A stretch of 64,000 bases of DNA from the NCBI GenBank assembly GCA_963575745.1, contig CAUYUJ010014627.1:596530-660529 (forward strand), read 5' to 3'. The stretch's first letter is position 1, and each line of letters opens with the position of its first letter. Positions 19,991 through 30,112 of this stretch are shown piece after piece. The position numbers and the translations under genes are program-made. The DNA is from Prorocentrum cordatum. Lineage: Eukaryota > Sar > Dinophyceae > Prorocentrales > Prorocentraceae. The notes beneath the pieces are model-generated. The model was not told the DNA's origin, made no database searches, and saw only the letters and a list, made by a program, of their open reading frames with translations.

Positions 19991-20877
19991 GAGCACTTCT
20001 GGGTCACTGCGTCCGACCCACCATCACTTATGAGATGCTGCCCGCAACAAAAGCAAGGGCTCGTTGACTCTCGCGATGCGCCCCCGTCCGCTGAGATAGC
20101 AAGTTCGAACATTCTCTCCAATGAGCGCACGTCAGCAGGAATCTCCGGGCGAACAATCTTCTGCTGCACAACGCCGATGGCAGGGTGCACCACGAAGCAT
20201 CCCGCAAAACAACGGGGCTTCAAGCTGTTCATAGACATCTTCAACTTGCCGTGCTGCACCTCGTTTATTCTTCCTTCGAAAGCCAAGGGTCGAGTCCAAG
20301 ACACGTATGTAAGCCCTGAGTTGGGAGGCATGTGAATCAAGGATATTTGCTTTTCAACTCCCAACTCCATCGTCTTCACCGCGCGCTCCCGTCTCTGCAG
20401 TAGCTCCATGGCCGCGCGAGCAGCTGCGTGCCAATCAGACAAAGTCGCCCCTGACGCAGCATCCCCGAACCCAGGCCCCGCCGTCGCCGCTGGCGGCGGC
20501 GGCGGCGCCGCAGCCGCCGCCGGCGCCGCAGCCGCCGCGGCCTCTGGACCCATCAGCACGTGGACCGCAGCCTCGGTCGCGATATCAACGTCGGCAGCGT
20601 CAGGTGCCATATCGGCCGCCACTGACGGGATCTTCGAGGCGATCGCGGCCTCGGTGAGACTCCCCTCGCCGATGGCTTTCACGATGAGCGACTCCTCCAC
20701 GCCGCTGCAGTACGTCTCACCTGTTTCCTTTCTCTCTGCATCTATGCATTTCTCCAACTCGTGCTCGAGGGCCCCGTCGAGATCATCGCTGAAAGCATCG
20801 ACCGCCTCAGCGGCGGCGCCAGCGAAAGCCTCGGAGCCGACCAGGTCATCGGTGACGCAGCCGGCCATGAACATGTC
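19941..20877 (-). CDS. Gene C exon 7: acidic/Ala-rich protein with Cys/His zinc-binding-like end
   Basis: Opens after GTCGCCAG| with DMFMAGCVTDDLVGSEAFAG in phase 0. It encodes an acidic helical region, a long Ala/Pro stretch (about residues 115-150), a coiled helix (WHAAARAAMELLQRRERAVK), a globular block (LIHMPPNSGLTYVSWTRPLA) and a Cys/His motif near the end. The motif reads PCFCCGQHL, QKCSLCLLSTHDRCIQF. The spacing C-x2-C, C-x2-C, H-x2-C resembles half of a PHD/RING-type zinc site. The exon ends at CCTG|GTGTTG. The GTGTTG donor and neighbouring DNA are tandemly triplicated downstream. Function unknown. Confidence 0.75.
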
Positions 20878-21242
20878 CTGGCGACGCATGGGGGGGGGGG
20901 GCGCGAGAAGAAGGAAGGGCGAGGGCAAACTGGGGTAGGCGGCAGTGACAGCGACTCAGTGACTGACTCTTTGGACGCCCGAAATGGGCACGGAAAGAAT
21001 GGGTGCAGAATGTCATTCCCAACAACAAAGAGTGCCCCAAGCCACAAGCGGCCGCTGTTGGGCAGGCGGCTTTCTGTCTCGAATGTACACAGGCCGCGGG
21101 GGCGTGGACAGCGAGTCCTGTTCAGAATGAACAGGAACTGCTGTTGGGCATTGCGCGCGATCTTTCCGCGCCCATTTCGGGCGCCGAGACTCAAGCGGGC
21201 ACGCCCCCCCCTCCTCACCCCCGCCCCCGCCGCCCCCAAGTC
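20878..21242 (-). other. Intron of gene C (GA-AG)
   Basis: Bounded by GAG|GACTTG and CCAG|GACATG, so AGGAC is repeated at both ends. The 365 bp include a G run at 20889-20900 and words such as GGCGGCTTTCTGTC, but no exon-like frame. Confidence 0.65.
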
Positions 21243-21707
21243 CTCCAGGGAGGGCGGCTTGCCAGGCTTGAAGAAGAAAGGCTTCTTGGGCTCCTTAACG
21301 ACGCGGACGAGGTTGAATATGGGTTTCATCTTGGCAGTGGCATCGGCGTCCTTGATCTCATTGCGTGCTGGGTCGTAAGATATCCAATTAATGGGGTACA
21401 TAAACACCTGCATGGCCGGCGGCTCTGGCGCTTCCGCCTCCTCGCCAGCCACCGCGGGATGCATGGCGCCATATAGCTCCATGAACACGTCGACGGAGGT
21501 CGTGCGTTTGAGCGGGAAATCCAGACTGATGCCGCTCGGAGTAATTGAGAACTCGAAGCAATGGCGAACAGACCTCACCCGATCAACGGCCAGGTAAGCC
21601 CGACTGGGCGGGCTGCCATCACTTCCACTAACCGCGAAGAGCGCCACGTGCAGATCTGGCATATGTTTGTTCAGCATGGCGCTGTGGGCCGCGGCCCAAG
21701 TGAACTC
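21243..21707 (-). CDS. Gene C exon 6, unknown globular domain
   Basis: 155 codons, phase 0 at both ends. It starts after CCGTCCAG| with EFTWAAAHSAMLNKHMPDLH and continues VALFAVSGSDGSPPSRAYLA, VRHCFEFSITPSGISLDFPL, VFMELYGAMHPAVAGEE, MQVFMYPINWISYDPARNEI and KPIFNLVRVVKEPKKPFFFK. A beta-rich pattern with Trp/Tyr anchors looks like a folded domain. I do not recognise it. The 3' end at a GA donor is inferred from the matching AGGAC at the next acceptor. Confidence 0.75.
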
Positions 21708-22184
21708 CTGGACGGGCGGGGGGGGCGAGACGGGCGGGAGGGGGGGGCGGGGGGGAACATCGGGGTTGAAGGCCCTAGCGAACGAACGGCGCCCTTCAGG
21801 GCCCCTCTTGATGCCCAGGAATGCCCGACAAGGGTACCTTGAGGAGCCTCTGGGGCCATTCTCTTCACCCACCACTCACGGCCGCCCGACGCCAACGCCA
21901 CCGAGGAGCGGAAGCTCGACCAACCAGGAGGGGCCTCTCGCCCCAGACATCCCCACTCCCAGCTCGGGGAGGCATCCAGATCGTAGACATTCCTTTCTGG
22001 GGATAGACGGATAGACGCCCTAAATTTGGCGATTCCCCCACGCGCCCCCCCCTGCGAGAGACAACGTCAAAATCACCGAACTAGGGCGGGGCCCATCCTC
22101 CTCCTCCTTCTCCTCCTCCCCCCTCCTCCTCCTCCTCCTCCTCCTCCTCCGGGGAAGGATGAGGGCGCCGGCGGCCCCGCGGTC
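21708..22184 (-). other. Intron of gene C, with CCT array
   Basis: Contains G-rich runs at 21719-21755 and CCT triplets at 22098-22150. The 5' donor (CGG|GACCGC) is a GA type chosen because it keeps phase; other sites within 30 bp are possible. Confidence 0.5.
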
Positions 22185-24059
22185 CCGGCCCGACAGCATG
22201 TTCGGGTTCGATAACGCCCAGGCAGCAGATACTTCGGCGTCCGTTGGGAGGCCCGCAATTGGAGGGGACCTCCAGCGGTCGAACACATTGTTGAACATAA
22301 TATCCGCGTGATGGGCACACGGCAACAAAGCTCTATGAAGACCGTCGGCATTTTGCATGATCTCCGAGGGCAACTCGCCGGCGGTAGCGCTAGTGCCAAC
22401 GCCGAGCCGCTTCTTGAGATTTGCCCTGGAACTGAGCAAGTCAATGCTCATTGAAGGCGCCCTTTTACCCATAAATTTTAACAAGCTGTTGTAGCCCTCA
22501 ATCTCTTCAGTGTTGTCGTCGAGGTGCATCATTAGGTGGCTGATTATGATGTAGAGCTTAGGGCCCGTCCTTCCATCATGCTTCGCAAGCTCCAGGTCCC
22601 CCGGGCACTGCCGCCGAATCTTCAGCGCGTTTCCCTCTAGATTATCTTCAGATGTGCCCAAGATCTCCGCAGCGACTCGCTGGCGGTGAACACACTTGTC
22701 TTCTGGGTGAGCCCTGATCAAATGGAAAAGCTTCAGCGGGAACTCCTCGAAACCACGCAGGAAGCGCCTGTGGAAAGCAGAGGCATGGTGCAAAGCCAGC
22801 GTCACTGTTATTCTCCTGATGGGGTCGATGAAAGGCAGAGGGACGTTGTCGACACCCATGTACACCTCATTCCGGAGTAAGTTCTCAAACTCGCCCTGGA
22901 ACTCAAGACCCTTCCCTACGACGAGCAAGTACAGCCGGGTTCCCTGTCCCTCGTGGTCCGGGCGCGACGATAGAAAGTTCATGACGTGGGACAAAGGCCG
23001 TCGGGCCATGTGAGCCTTATCATGCACGATCCAGAAAATGATGTCGTCTGTAGCCGTCAACACGTCGTTCCTCCACCTACCCATTCTGCGCACGTGCTCC
23101 CTTGTCTCATCAATATCGAACGCGTCGCCCTGGTCAACTGGAACGATGGCGATGGCCCCCGGGATGGCCCCCTCCTTGTCGGCGGCCGCGGCCGCGCCGC
23201 GTCCGCGGCCTCGGCCGCGACCGCCGCCGCGGCCCCGGCCACCGCGGCCACCGCCCGCGGCCGCGGCGGCCGCTGCTGGAGCATGGGCCTCAGCAGCATG
23301 AGGAGCATCATGAGAAGCATCCGCAGCATCCGCCTCCCGGTCCGCCTCCTCGACGCCGAAAACGGCTCTGAAGACGCACTGGAATTTGGTCCTCCTCTCC
23401 TCTGGCGTTGCCCCCAGCCTCATAATATATTCCTCGTACAGGTCTATCTGTTGCCATCTCCCTGATAAGCATTTCGGCGGAATCTTCTTCACTTTCTGCA
23501 TTGCCTCGGGAGCGCCGTACTTCTTAGCCCACGTCAAAAACACGAGCCTGGTTTTATCCCGATGGCAGTTTGACATCTTGGCGAGCGTTGAGTAGTACCC
23601 CCAGCCGCGACCACAGCCCTTCAGGAAATCGTCCAAGACTTTGAGGCCCGATTTTGCAATCAAGTGGCCCTGGTGTTTGTAGCAGTTCCCCCGGTGGTTC
23701 AGGACCTGACCAAACCTGAACAAGAGTGAGTTGATCAACTTTCCACAATACACCTGGTCCGACCCACAATCGGTCGTGGAGAAGATCCCGAGGATATGGT
23801 CGGAGTGCCTGAGCTCGTCGGACGAAGGCTTCTTCTTCGAATCCTCTATGCTGCCAGCCAGCTCTAGCCAAGTCGGGCACCCCACAGACTCGAGCTGCTT
23901 CGTCAGCATTGCCAGGGTACCCCGCCCTGAACCGTCGTGCACTGCCTGCACATCTGCGAAGCACCTATGCTTCCGGACGCATCTCCCCCACCAACCCTCG
24001 AGGAAGCCGCCGGCGACCTCCTCCATGAGAGCGGCGGGCTCCAGGTACGAAGTGACAAC
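22185..24059 (-). CDS. Gene C exon 5: large unknown domain with RG/RGRG linker
   Basis: 625 codons after CTCTAG|GTTG, reading VVTSYLEPAALMEEVAGGFL. The first block has DFLKGCGRGWGYYSTLAKMS and KMSNCHRDKTRLVFLTWAKK. An Ala-rich then Gly/Arg-rich linker (GRGGGRGRGRGRG, about residues 270-290) resembles RGG RNA-binding linkers. The second block has TATDDIIFWIVHDKAHMARR, FLSSRPDHEGQGTRLYLLVV, EVYMGVDNVPLPFIDPIRRI, IRRQCPGDLELAKHDGRTGP and EEIEGYNSLLKFMGK. It is clearly a selected protein, apparently of a dinoflagellate-restricted type. No enzyme motif is recognised. Its phase fits both neighbours. Confidence 0.8.
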
Positions 24060-24337
24060 CTAGAGCGAAATCGGAATGGACAAGCTACCCGCTCCCAGGC
24101 GGGCGCATCGCGGTGCAGTGCATCGCGCGTCGCGCGCCGCGGTTTTCCTCGCGCCCTCGCGATGCCGCCTACGCGGCGACGCGCGACGCGCGATCATCTT
24201 CGCGCCCACCCCCCCACCTCTGGGCCTTCACTCGGGGAGGGGGCCCCAGAAGGAAGCGCTGGATGGGAGCGGGAGGGGCGCCCTCTCAAAGTGGGCGCGG
24301 GGGCGCGGGGAGGCGCGGGGGTTCCAATCCCAGCAAC

Positions 24338-24571
24338 CTCGCACGAATGAAGTTTCTGCCTCTGCCACACGTTCCCATTCGTGGCGTCGCAGCGGATGCT
24401 GGTGAAACAAATCGCAAATCTCGTCGTCAGCTTATCCCGCCCACCATCAAAAGCCGAGGCGGCGTCGGCCTGAACCAACGTCTGGGCCACGTGGTCGACG
24501 TCTGGGACCGCGTCCGCGATGGCGAGCAGCCGAGATGCGTCGACCTCCGCTGCCCACAACAACCGCCACAG
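24338..24571 (-). CDS. Gene C exon 4, unknown
   Basis: 78 codons from AACAGTAG| to GAG|GTTGCTG: LWRLLWAAEVDASRLLAIAD, AVPDVDHVAQTLVQADAASA, FDGGRDKLTTRFAICFTSIR, CDATNGNVWQRQKLHSCE. It joins exon 5 in phase 0. The donor GAGGTTG and the following acceptor TAGGTTG share the AGGTTG word. Helical; no family assigned. Confidence 0.7.
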
Positions 24572-24762
24572 CTACTGTTCACCTGTTCACATCCACCCAA
24601 GGTGGAGCATGCCGAGCATGCCACCTCCTCCTTCTCCACCTTCTCCTCTTCTCCTCCTCTCCCTCTTTCTCCTCCTCCTCCCTCCTCCATCTCCCCCTGC
24701 CCCCCCTCGTCGTCCTCCTCCTCCTCCTCTCCCCCCTCCTCCTCCTCACTCCCACGTCGGAC

Positions 24763-25309
24763 CAAGGGCTTGAACTTCGGCGGAACTGGCATGCCCAAGA
24801 CATGCCGGACGCCGACGTAGAACGAGAATGACTGCACGTGGGCCGCAGCTTGGGTAAATAACTCAGCCCGCGTCACAGTGCTCTTAGAGACCCGCTCCAG
24901 AGAGGCGAACTGAAATCCTGCAGCGCTACAATTAGTCATATTTCTGCGAACCCCCACGGCCAGGCGGCCAGCATTGCTGAGCCACGACTTCTCCTCGAAG
25001 GATCTCCGGGCCATCGCCAGCTGGTTCCTCTTGCTACCCACCGAAACTTTTTTCGCCCCCCTCACCACGAGCGTCACGGATTCCCCCGGCGCCTTCGGCA
25101 GAAGGTCCATCAGGTTCGACTGGGATTTCGTCTTCTTGCGCGCTAGCCTCCCAGAATTCTTCAACCTCTTTTGCAGCATCTGGACCTCAAGAGGCCCGAA
25201 ACACCTGAACAACGCAACGCGATCTAACGATCGAGCCCCGCGCATCTGCGCCGACGAATCCAGCCCGCCGAGAGAGATGAGAGATGCGCCGACGCCGAAG
25301 CCCGGGGGC
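24763..25309 (-). CDS. Gene C exon 3, basic helical protein
   Basis: The frame reads PPGFGVGASLISLGGLDSSA, VALFRCFGPLEVQMLQKRLK, NSGRLARKKTKSQSNLMDLL, KAPGESVTLVVRGAKKVSVG, SKRNQLAMARRSFEEKSWLS, ERVSKSTVTRAELFTQAAAH and YVGVRHVLGMPVPPKFKPL. It is Lys/Arg-rich with a C-terminal helix that superficially resembles N-terminal core-binding helices of recombinases, but no catalytic Arg/His/Tyr set is present. Ends at TTG|GTCC, phase 0. The region opposite has no competing frame of similar quality. Confidence 0.7.
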
Positions 25310-25353
25310 CTGTTCAGAAAATGCGATGCTACTTCGATGGTCCGATCACCTGC

Positions 25354-25580
25354 CCATGGAGCGCCACCGCAACTAACTCCAATCTCTGGCGGCTCATCGC
25401 GCTGAAGTCCGTGTCGCGCCGAAGCACTATCTTGGTGCCGGCGAGACCCGCGACCTCCGCCGTCGCCAGCGCGGCGCCCTCCGCAGGCGACGGCACCACC
25501 TGGCCCACCGGGCCCGCGGCCTCCAGTGGAGAGGCGGCGACGATGGCGCCCCCCGCGCCACTGGCGCCATCTACCTCCTC
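25354..25580 (-). CDS. Gene C exon 2, unknown
   Basis: Starts after CCCTTCAG| in phase 0: EEVDGASGAGGAIVAASPLE, AAGPVGQVVPSPAEGAALAT, AEVAGLAGTKIVLRRDTDFS, AMSRQRLELVAVALHG. It joins exon 3 through a very short (44-bp) intron with a GC donor. An AG|GT donor four bases downstream is stronger by consensus, but it would break the frame. The two readings should be compared with cDNA. Confidence 0.55.
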
Positions 25581-25584
25581 CTGA

Positions 25585-26979
25585 AGGGAGGAAGAGGAAG
25601 AACAGGCGGACAGGCAACTGATCCTCAGCCCCCACCCCCCGAGGAGAGGGAGAGAGGAGGAGGAGGAGGGGGGGGCAGGAGGAGGAGGAGGGGAGGAAAC
25701 TTTTCAAGTGCGCTCCTCCTCCTCCCCCTCCTCCTCCTCCTTCTCTTCCTCCTCCTCCCATCACCCGCCCCCTCCTCCTCCTCCTTCTCCGCCTCCTCCT
25801 CCTCCGCCTCCTCCTCCTCGTTCTCCTCCTGGCCGCCGCTGCCCTCGCCAAAATCGGGCCAGCGGCCGGGGGGCTGCTAACGCGCCCAGGGCCCCAAGAG
25901 GCCCGCGCCCACAGAGGTGCCGAGGCCCCCGAGAACCCCCCGAACCCCCCGCGACACCTTCGAGCCCCCCGCCGCCTGTCATGTTACTGATGGGGTTAGG
26001 AGGCATCGGCTGTCGTGGCGGGGACGGAAGGGATCCGAAGCTTCTGAGTATCCGAGTCCCGGCCTAACGGCAAAGCCTTTATACTCCATGGTGGCCGAGG
26101 TCGGTGCCGAGGGGAGTAGTCGCAGCACAGCCCGGCCCCTTGGCCACTCGCAGGACGCCGCGGGCGCGGGTCGTTGTCCTCCTCCTCCTCCTCCTCCTCC
26201 TCCTCCGCCTCCTCCTCCTCCTCTTCCTCCCCCATCCTCATCCTCATCTTCCCCCGTCTTCCTCCTCCCCCATCCTCCCCGTCCTCATCTTCCCCCATCC
26301 TCCCCCACCTGACTCTTCCTCGGTTTTACCCCGCGACCCCGCGGCGCCACGGCGGGCTTCCAGACTCGCCGCGATTGGACTCGGCTCGGAAAACTGGGGC
26401 TCGGCGTCGCGGCCTGGATTGGCTGCGACTCCGAGCCTGGCGCCCCTGGGCGGTCGGCTGTTTCGGAGGCCAGGCCCAAGGAGGAGGTGGAGGAGGACTC
26501 CTCCTCCTCCTCAGGAGGAGGGGGAGGAGGAGGAGGAGGAGGAGGAGGCCCTCAGTGCGCGAGATCTCCAGGAGATCTCGCGCACTGGAGGTGTCGGACC
26601 GCAGCGTGCTGCTGTTTTTGCTGTGCTGGGTTTTGGCGTGAACGTCCTTATGTTTTCTTGCGTTTGCGTCCGAACAATTTCAGTGCCCTGCAGTTTGGGG
26701 CGTTTCCTTTCTGGTATCCCGATTTCCTCTAGAGGGCGAGGTTGGGGTAGGAGGAGGAGGAGGAGGAGGAGAAGGAGGAGGAGGAAGAGGAGGAGGAGGA
26801 GGAGGAGGAGAAGGAGGAGGAGGAGGAGGAGGGGGGGGGATGGGGGGGGGGGAGGGGGAAGAGGAGGAGGAGGAGAAGGAGGAGGTGGAGGAGGTGGAGG
26901 AGGAGGAGGAGAAGGAGGAAAGGGAGGAGGAGGAGGCCTTCAGTTCCGTCGTCGCCGTCGACGCCGTCGTCGTCGTCAC
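25585..26979. other. Large intron or spacer with many CCT/AGG arrays
   Basis: Holds AGG/CCT runs at 25654-25835, CCT runs at 26178-26240, a CCTCATCTTCCCCC-type array at 26230-26310, GGA at 26480-26550 and GGA at 26750-26935. A palindromic pair of GCGCGAGATCTCC words lies at 26557-26586. If exons 1 and 2 of gene C are correct, the whole stretch is one 1.4-kb GT-AG intron. No internal exon is supported. Confidence 0.55.
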
Positions 26980-27163
26980 CCTCGGCCCAGCGTCCTCATC
27001 ATCCTCCACGAGGATGAAACCCGGACCCCCTCCAGCCAGCGCGGCCCAGAGCTGTCGATGAACTTCCCGTTCGTCGAAGCTCAGCCCCGAGCGTCGGACC
27101 CCCTGCAGCACGTCCACCGCGAGGGCCAACGCGGCGCCGTTGAAGACGCGCCGCACGGACGCG
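26980..27163 (-). CDS. Gene C exon 1 (first recognised), unknown
   Basis: After a GGCATCAG| acceptor the frame encodes ASVRRVFNGAALALAVDVLQ, GVRRSGLSFDEREVHRQLWA, ALAGGGPGFILVEDDEDAGP and ends AGG|GTGACG. 61 codons, phase 0, in frame with exon 2. No ATG start is seen, so the true 5' end lies upstream. The downstream GTGACGACGAC run is the start of a GAC/GTC repeat in the intron. Confidence 0.6.
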
Positions 27164-27224
27164 CTGATGCCTCCCCTTCCTTCCCGCGCTTCCCACCCAA
27201 CACCCCAGAATCGAAGAGGTCGGC

Positions 27225-27911
27225 CCTCGGGGCTAGGGGGGGGGGAGGAAGAGGAGGAAGGAAGGAGGAGGGAGGAAGAGCTGGAGGAGGGGAAGGCGGG
27301 GAGGAGGGAGGAGGAGGAGGAGAGGGAGGAAAAGAGGAAAAGGAGAAGGAGGAGGCCACCCCAAAGGTTAAGCCCCTGCCGTCGCCGCCACAGCCATCGT
27401 CGTCACGTCGGCCGCCGTCGTCGTCGTCATCGTCGCCGTCGCCGCTGCCGCCGCCACCGTCGTCGTCGTCGTCGTCGTCATCGTCGTCGTCGTCGTCGCT
27501 GTCGTCCTCGTCGTCATCGTCGTCGTCGGTCGGTCGCGGGCGCGGCGGAGGAGGAAGAGGAGGGGGAGGAGGAGGAGGAGGAGGAGGAGGAGGAGGAGGA
27601 GGAGGAGGAGGAGGAGAAGGAGGAGGAGGAGGAGGAGGGGGAGGAGGAGGAGGAGGAGGAGGAGGTGGAGGAGGGAGGAGGAGGAGGAGGAGGAAAAGGA
27701 GGAGGAGGAGGAGGTGGAGGTGGGGGAGGCCCGCCTCGCCTCGAGAATGCGGCGGGCAAACGGCCCCAGCAGCCGCCCCAGCAGCTGGGGCCAGGCATAG
27801 CAGGCCCCCCCGGAAGCAGGCGTGAGGGCGCAGGGCCGTCGCAAGACGGCGCTCCATCCCGCCGTGGGGGGCGGTCCGGTTGGGCCAGAGAGAAACGCAG
27901 TAGCAGAGGGC

Positions 27912-27961
<50 letters not shown>

Positions 27962-27970
27962 TCCACCTCC
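27225..27970. repeat. Dense GGA, GTC and GAC triplet arrays
   Basis: GGA-rich at 27235-27350, GTC-rich at 27395-27535, GGA at 27540-27725 and GAC at 27911-27962. Between the last two, minus-strand frames at 27730-27905 (for example CALTPASGGACYAWPQLL) could be a small exon, but cannot be bounded. Confidence 0.9.
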
Positions 27971-28079
27971 TGCTCCTCTTCGCCCTCGGGCCGCTCACCA
28001 GCGTTGACTCCAAGTACCCTATGACGTACCCAACCCATTTGTATCAAGGGAAACGAAGAATGGGTCCCAACTTGCAGGG

Positions 28080-28345
28080 ACAGGTATCGTTGTATGTTGC
28101 TCGGACGGATCACCTCGTCGTGGACGGACCACCTCGGACGGACCACCTCGTGTGGGGCGTCTTGATAAAGTATCGCACAAGAGGCCTCCAAGAGGCCCCA
28201 CGAGGCGCCCAAGAGGCCCAACAATAAGCTCCAAGATGCCCCCAAACGCTCGAACGGGCCTCCGAACTGCCTCCAAGAGGCCCCCGTGAGGTTTCCCACG
28301 ACATCCCGACGAACATCCAAGAGGCCTCTAACCCACAACTCGGGC
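28080..28345. repeat. Short irregular repeats of GGACCACCTC and CCAAGAGGCC words
   Basis: GGACGGACCACCTCG recurs around 28108-28150, and CAAGAGGCC-type words recur irregularly to 28330. The GGACCACCTC word also occurs in the 65-bp repeats at 29.6 kb. Confidence 0.6.
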
Positions 28346-28419
28346 AAGGTGGCGGGAAGTGCCGAAGGCCGCTAAATATGTAATGCATCGCATGTGGTGC
28401 CCACCTACGTGGTGCAATC

Positions 28420-28450
28420 TATGTGGTGCAATGTTACATTGCACCACATA
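28420..28450. repeat. Perfect hairpin with 15-bp arms
   Basis: TATGTGGTGCAATGT at 28420-28434 and its exact complement at 28436-28450 are separated by one base. Further copies of GTGGTGCAA or TGTGGTGC lie at 28391-28420. Confidence 0.95.
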
Positions 28451-29575
28451 CACCTGCGAAGACAAGTCTTGGCCTTGAGAACGGGTTTTTGTTTTCCCTA
28501 GGCCTGCGCTTGGAAAGCCCGCTTTGGGTAGATTGCACGGCGGTTCGCTAGGGCAGCGCTAGAGGTATTTCGCACGACGGTCCACATGCACCAGTTGCCA
28601 TAGAAACACATCGGAATCGCAAAAACCAGTTCTCAAGGCCAGCCTTTTTCGCTTCTCTAAACTTGTATAAATATGTATATTAATAGCATGTGTTACTGTA
28701 TGCGCAATTCATGTATTCATGTTTTCTTTCCTCCGAAGGACTTTGAAGGCTTTGGGATTTCATGAATTGATTGTTTTTTTGTTTTGGTTTCTTGTAGGGC
28801 TTCATGGGTGGAGGCCGATAACTGGTTCATCGGGGCCGTTCAAGCAATGTAGGTGAAACGATCGCTGAACCTTGTGATCCTGACCGCGCTCTGCGCCGCG
28901 CGCAACGTTAGTGTAAAATTCCCGCCGCGCCATGAAAACGCGGACCGTTCAACACATTCTCATTCGAATCAAAAACGAATGCGACCAGGTTCGATTGATC
29001 CCGGCGAACCCGGGCACCCAGATTCACAGTGCATCCCGTTCTGCCAGAAGTTAACGTCATGGCGCAAAACAGCACAACGTCTACCTCGGTCGAAACATTC
29101 TCGTAAAAATCGACGCAGCCAGGACTCCCAAGACCAAGCGCGCCCTGTAGTACGTCAGTTTCCTTAAGGGACCGGGCACCCGCCCTAGGGTTTCCACGGG
29201 CGCCGCCGGCTCCATGTACAAATTATCCCGAAAGCGTTAAAAGACCGCCTCGGCACGCCGATTCCCAAAAGCAACAACTTGGCCTTAGAAGCGAAAGCAA
29301 CGGAAAACCTTTAAACCGAAAGCGCCGGGATCGATGGAGCGAGGCTGCCCCAAGAAACGCAACCCATTGAAAACCCTGCCCCAAACGTTGAAAACGCAAT
29401 TCCTGGACAGGCAGCGCTGAAACATTAAACCCGAGGTCGGTTAAGTGGTGTCGCGGCGTCAATGTTCAGGACAATCAAAAAAACATGTTTTGAAAATTTT
29501 GCGAGCGTTTTCTGCTTCTGGATAACGAATTCAAGTTGGAAAATCACGCGCGGAATCCCACCAGCCCTTTGGGCG
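28451..29575. other. No gene recognised
   Basis: AT-richer DNA. Short frames exist, but none has protein-like composition or splice support. No repeat of note was seen. Confidence 0.5.
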
Positions 29576-29579
29576 TGGG

Positions 29580-29885
29580 ATCGCTGAGCCCGGAGTGGCG
29601 AGGATGCCTTAGGCGGAACTGGCCCGACCACCTCAGGTCAGGGGACCTCTGAGCGCGGAGTTGCGAGGATGTCTCACGCGACACTGGCCCGACCACCTCA
29701 GGTCAGGGGATCTCTGAGCCTGGACTTGCGAGAAGGTCTCAGACGGAATTGGATGGACCACCTCGTGCGGGGCATCTCCGAACCCAAAGACAGGAAGATG
29801 TCGCAGGCGAGACTGGCCCGACCACCTCGGGTCAGGAGACCTCTGAGCCCGGAGCTGCGAGGATGTCTCAAGGGGAACTGGACGG
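29580..29885 (+). repeat. Tandem ~65-bp repeat, about five copies
   Basis: Units carry CTGAGCCCGGAGTTGCGAGG and GGCCCGACCACCTCAGGTCA. The anchor GACCACCTC recurs at about 29627, 29691, 29757 and 29820, spaced 63-66 bp. Confidence 0.9.
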
Positions 29886-30112
29886 CAGCCGATCAGTCGA
29901 TCAGCGGTCGACCAGCCGATCAGCCGATCAGCCGATCAGCGATCGACCAGCCGATCAGCCGATCAGCCGATCAGCCGATCAGGCGCCGACCAGCCGATCA
30001 GCCGATCAGCCGATCAGGCGCCGACCAGCCGATCAGCCGATCAGGATAAGGCTGATCGGCTGATCGGCTGGTAGGCGCCTGATCGGCTGATCGGCTGATC
30101 GGCTGGGATCGG
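29886..30112. repeat. (GATCAGCC)n array followed by its inverted copy
   Basis: GATCAGCC/GATCGACCA octamers and variants fill 29893-30045. The complementary GATCGGCT series follows directly at 30050-30108, so the locus can fold into a long hairpin. Confidence 0.95.

Noticed and set aside
24427-25310. Tyrosine recombinase reading of gene C exon 3
   Set aside because: Only vague helical resemblance; no catalytic Arg/His/Tyr residues and the exon is spliced into an unrelated protein.
28850-29165. Plus-strand 104-codon frame
   Set aside because: No motif, no splice context, composition close to the surrounding DNA.
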